Assembly (NCBI GenBank): GCA_040506275.1
Contig: JBEVXD010000002.1
Location: 496,001 to 560,000, forward strand
Direction of reading: 5' to 3'
DNA length: 64,000 bases
DNA from: Thiodiazotropha sp040506275
GTDB lineage: Bacteria; Pseudomonadota; Gammaproteobacteria; Chromatiales; Chromatiaceae
In this document: positions 62,728-64,000 of the stretch, in pieces
How the letters are laid out: every line of letters starts with the position of its first letter
How positions within the stretch are numbered: the stretch's first letter is position 1
The notes under the pieces: generated by a model
Database searches by the model: none
What the model saw: only the letters and a program-made list of their open reading frames with translations
Told to the model about the DNA's origin: nothing
Position numbers and translations under genes: made by a program

Positions 62728-64000
62728 ATGAAAGTAAGAATAATTGCTGAATTGAGTAGGGTAGGTTACTGGATCGCCGCAAAGCTCGAAGAAGCTGGAT
62801 ATGAAGTTGAGGTCAGTGAAGGAAAAAATGGCTTCGGTATAATACACTCCGCAGAAATCAAAGCAAGAAAAATGGTTGAACTGCAAGGGCTTCTTAAACC
62901 ATTTGAGTTACCAATATCAAAGGGTAATGTTCTTGATGTGGATCTTGAGATCTGCCTCTCTGAAGATCTAGGTGATGTAAATTCTGATATCATTCTAGCC
63001 TCACCAGACGATGATCAATTAGCAGTCCTTACGGCAGAGTTAGGAAATCTTGGACTCAAAATAGATGATGCAAAAAAGGGGTATTTTGAGAAAAATCTTC
63101 TGCTCCACTGTAATGCATCAGCTTATCACCGGCAGTTGGTCCGTTGGCTATTATTCCAACATGGACTACAGGTGTCTGAGAAATATGAAAGTGGTCTAGG
63201 TTTAGGCGAAATCGCGGTTGTAATAAAACCAGAAAACTTCAGTGCCAGTGACTTTGGTTTCCATATTCCGATTACAATTCGTAGTGACAATCTTACCGTA
63301 GCCCATAATCTGGCAGATCAACTCAAAGATTCAGGCTTTGAGAAGATCCAGGTTCATGCGTTCACCCAGGAAATAGCCTCGAAAGAAAAGAATCATATCA
63401 AAGCAGGTGCCATCGTACGCTTGGGTGATTATAAAGTTCTGGAACTGATTAAGGATAAAACGAAAGACATATTGCGCGATTGCGGAGTGAATGCTGAAGC
63501 ATATCCCCTAAATATCGATACGGAGTTTAATCTTGACGAACCAGAAGAGCTCATTACAGAGATCGTTCTACCTGTCGATGCCTGCACTCTTGGTACAAGT
63601 GTGCCATATGCCGGAGACATAACTAAACGTTTCTTTGTGCGAATTCTTGGCGATAACCAGGACGGTATTACGGATCTATTGCAGCAATTGTGTTCGGATG
63701 GTTTTCGAGAGGTAAGATTTGAAAAAATACCTTCAGGAGAACTTGAAGGCTTTGCTGTTCGCTGGAGATCAGCAGGCCTTGAACAAGATGTCTCTCAACG
63801 AATTCGTAGCGCTGTCAGTGAATGTCTGGTGATCAATGAGATTCCGGATTGCTTTGAGACACAATATCTCGAAGGTGAGTCAAAACTGTCGTTATCTGGT
63901 GACCCTTCAGAGTTTAAAGACGATGAGATTCGCATAGAATTGCCCTTAGGTGAAGCATTGGACGGCTCACTCATTGATCGCCTTGGTTCTGGTGAAAAAT
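62728..64000 (+). CDS. Large protein of repeated beta-alpha-beta units, cut by window end
   Basis: The ATG at 62728 follows TGAGG by 6 nt. The frame is open for 424 codons to the window edge. No membrane segment or known family was recognised. Several segments share a pattern (strand, helix with A-x2-L-x3-L, G-F/Y, strand): RVGYWIAAKLEEAGYEVEV near 11-29, the LAVLTAELGNLGLKI region, NLTVAHNLADQLKDSGFEKI, and DGITDLLQQLCSDGFREV. It looks like a tandem array of small alpha/beta domains, possibly ACT/ferredoxin-like. Gene length and partner genes lie outside the window. Confidence 0.8.
   Translation, partial: MKVRIIAELSRVGYWIAAKLEEAGYEVEVSEGKNGFGIIHSAEIKARKMVELQGLLKPFELPISKGNVLDVDLEICLSEDLGDVNSDIILASPDDDQLAVLTAELGNLGLKIDDAKKGYFEKNLLLHCNASAYHRQLVRWLLFQHGLQVSEKYESGLGLGEIAVVIKPENFSASDFGFHIPITIRSDNLTVAHNLADQLKDSGFEKIQVHAFTQEIASKEKNHIKAGAIVRLGDYKVLELIKDKTKDILRDCGVNAEAYPLNIDTEFNLDEPEELITEIVLPVDACTLGTSVPYAGDITKRFFVRILGDNQDGITDLLQQLCSDGFREVRFEKIPSGELEGFAVRWRSAGLEQDVSQRIRSAVSECLVINEIPDCFETQYLEGESKLSLSGDPSEFKDDEIRIELPLGEALDGSLIDRLGSGEK

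Noticed and set aside
1..64000. CRISPR arrays, rRNA or tRNA genes
   Set aside because: No regularly spaced repeats, tRNA cloverleaf or rRNA segment was recognised on reading; short RNA genes cannot be excluded without a covariance search.

Overview
The window reads as a chromosomal segment of a denitrifying gammaproteobacterium. Cytochrome cd1 nitrite reductase (nirS), cytochrome-c-dependent NO reductase (norCB) and a clade II (Sec-exported) nitrous oxide reductase (nosZ) lie within about 30 kb, with their accessory genes and many c-type cytochromes. The protein families and moderate GC content suggest a Chromatiales / sulfur-oxidiser-like lineage such as Sedimenticolaceae. That placement is inference; no rRNA or tRNA gene was recognised to test it.

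Layout: (1) 1-4011, + strand: the 3' end of nirF, then a secreted nuclease, an outer-membrane barrel, a UbiA-family prenyltransferase and a bile-acid:sodium-symporter-like protein, the last three overlapping or coupled. (2) 4260-10148, - strand: nirS, then a 929-residue NirT-type tetraheme protein fused to two ethylbenzene-dehydrogenase-like heme modules, a cupredoxin and a triheme cytochrome. (3) 10417-23823: hemerythrin, small membrane proteins, norC-norB, two thioredoxin-fold proteins, two divergent norE-norF pairs, norQ, a small membrane protein, norD, a second hemerythrin that is out of frame at an ACAAC repeat, a DUF2249 protein, a polytopic membrane protein and a pentapeptide-repeat protein. 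(4) 24028-38057: the nos cluster, opened by an unusual ZnuA-like/SCO fusion and followed by nosZ, two cytochromes c, nosB-like, nosD, nosG, nosH, nosF, nosL, nosY, an unknown anchored protein and a convergent diheme cytochrome. (5) 38185-49329: signalling and stress genes: a heme c-PAS-GGDEF-EAL protein, MsrB, a gamma-glutamylcyclotransferase-like protein, an MBL-like protein and a 1697-residue pseudokinase-AAA-GAF-GGDEF protein. (6) 49470-58576, mosaic: a 201-bp nested palindrome, an orphan antitoxin, an ABC exporter, a LysR/quinone-reductase/OYE module, NUDIX, a broken TetR gene and a XerC-like recombinase. (7) 58897-64000, AT-rich: a PcfJ-like protein, an RSH protein with a degenerate synthetase and a large unknown ORF that runs off the end.

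Ten FNR/DNR-type 14-bp palindromes (TTGAY-N4-RTCAA) lie upstream of nirS, norC, both norE genes, both hemerythrins, the ZnuA-SCO operon, nosZ, a nos-associated cytochrome and the cytochrome convergent with the nos cluster. Regions 2-4 therefore look like one anaerobic / NO-responsive regulon. No CRP/FNR-family regulator gene is visible in the window. Electrons are expected to reach NirS, NorCB and NosZ through the cytochromes and cupredoxin encoded between them. The hemerythrins and DUF2249 protein would handle NO or O2, and NosDFY/NosL with the ZnuA-SCO fusion would serve copper-site assembly.
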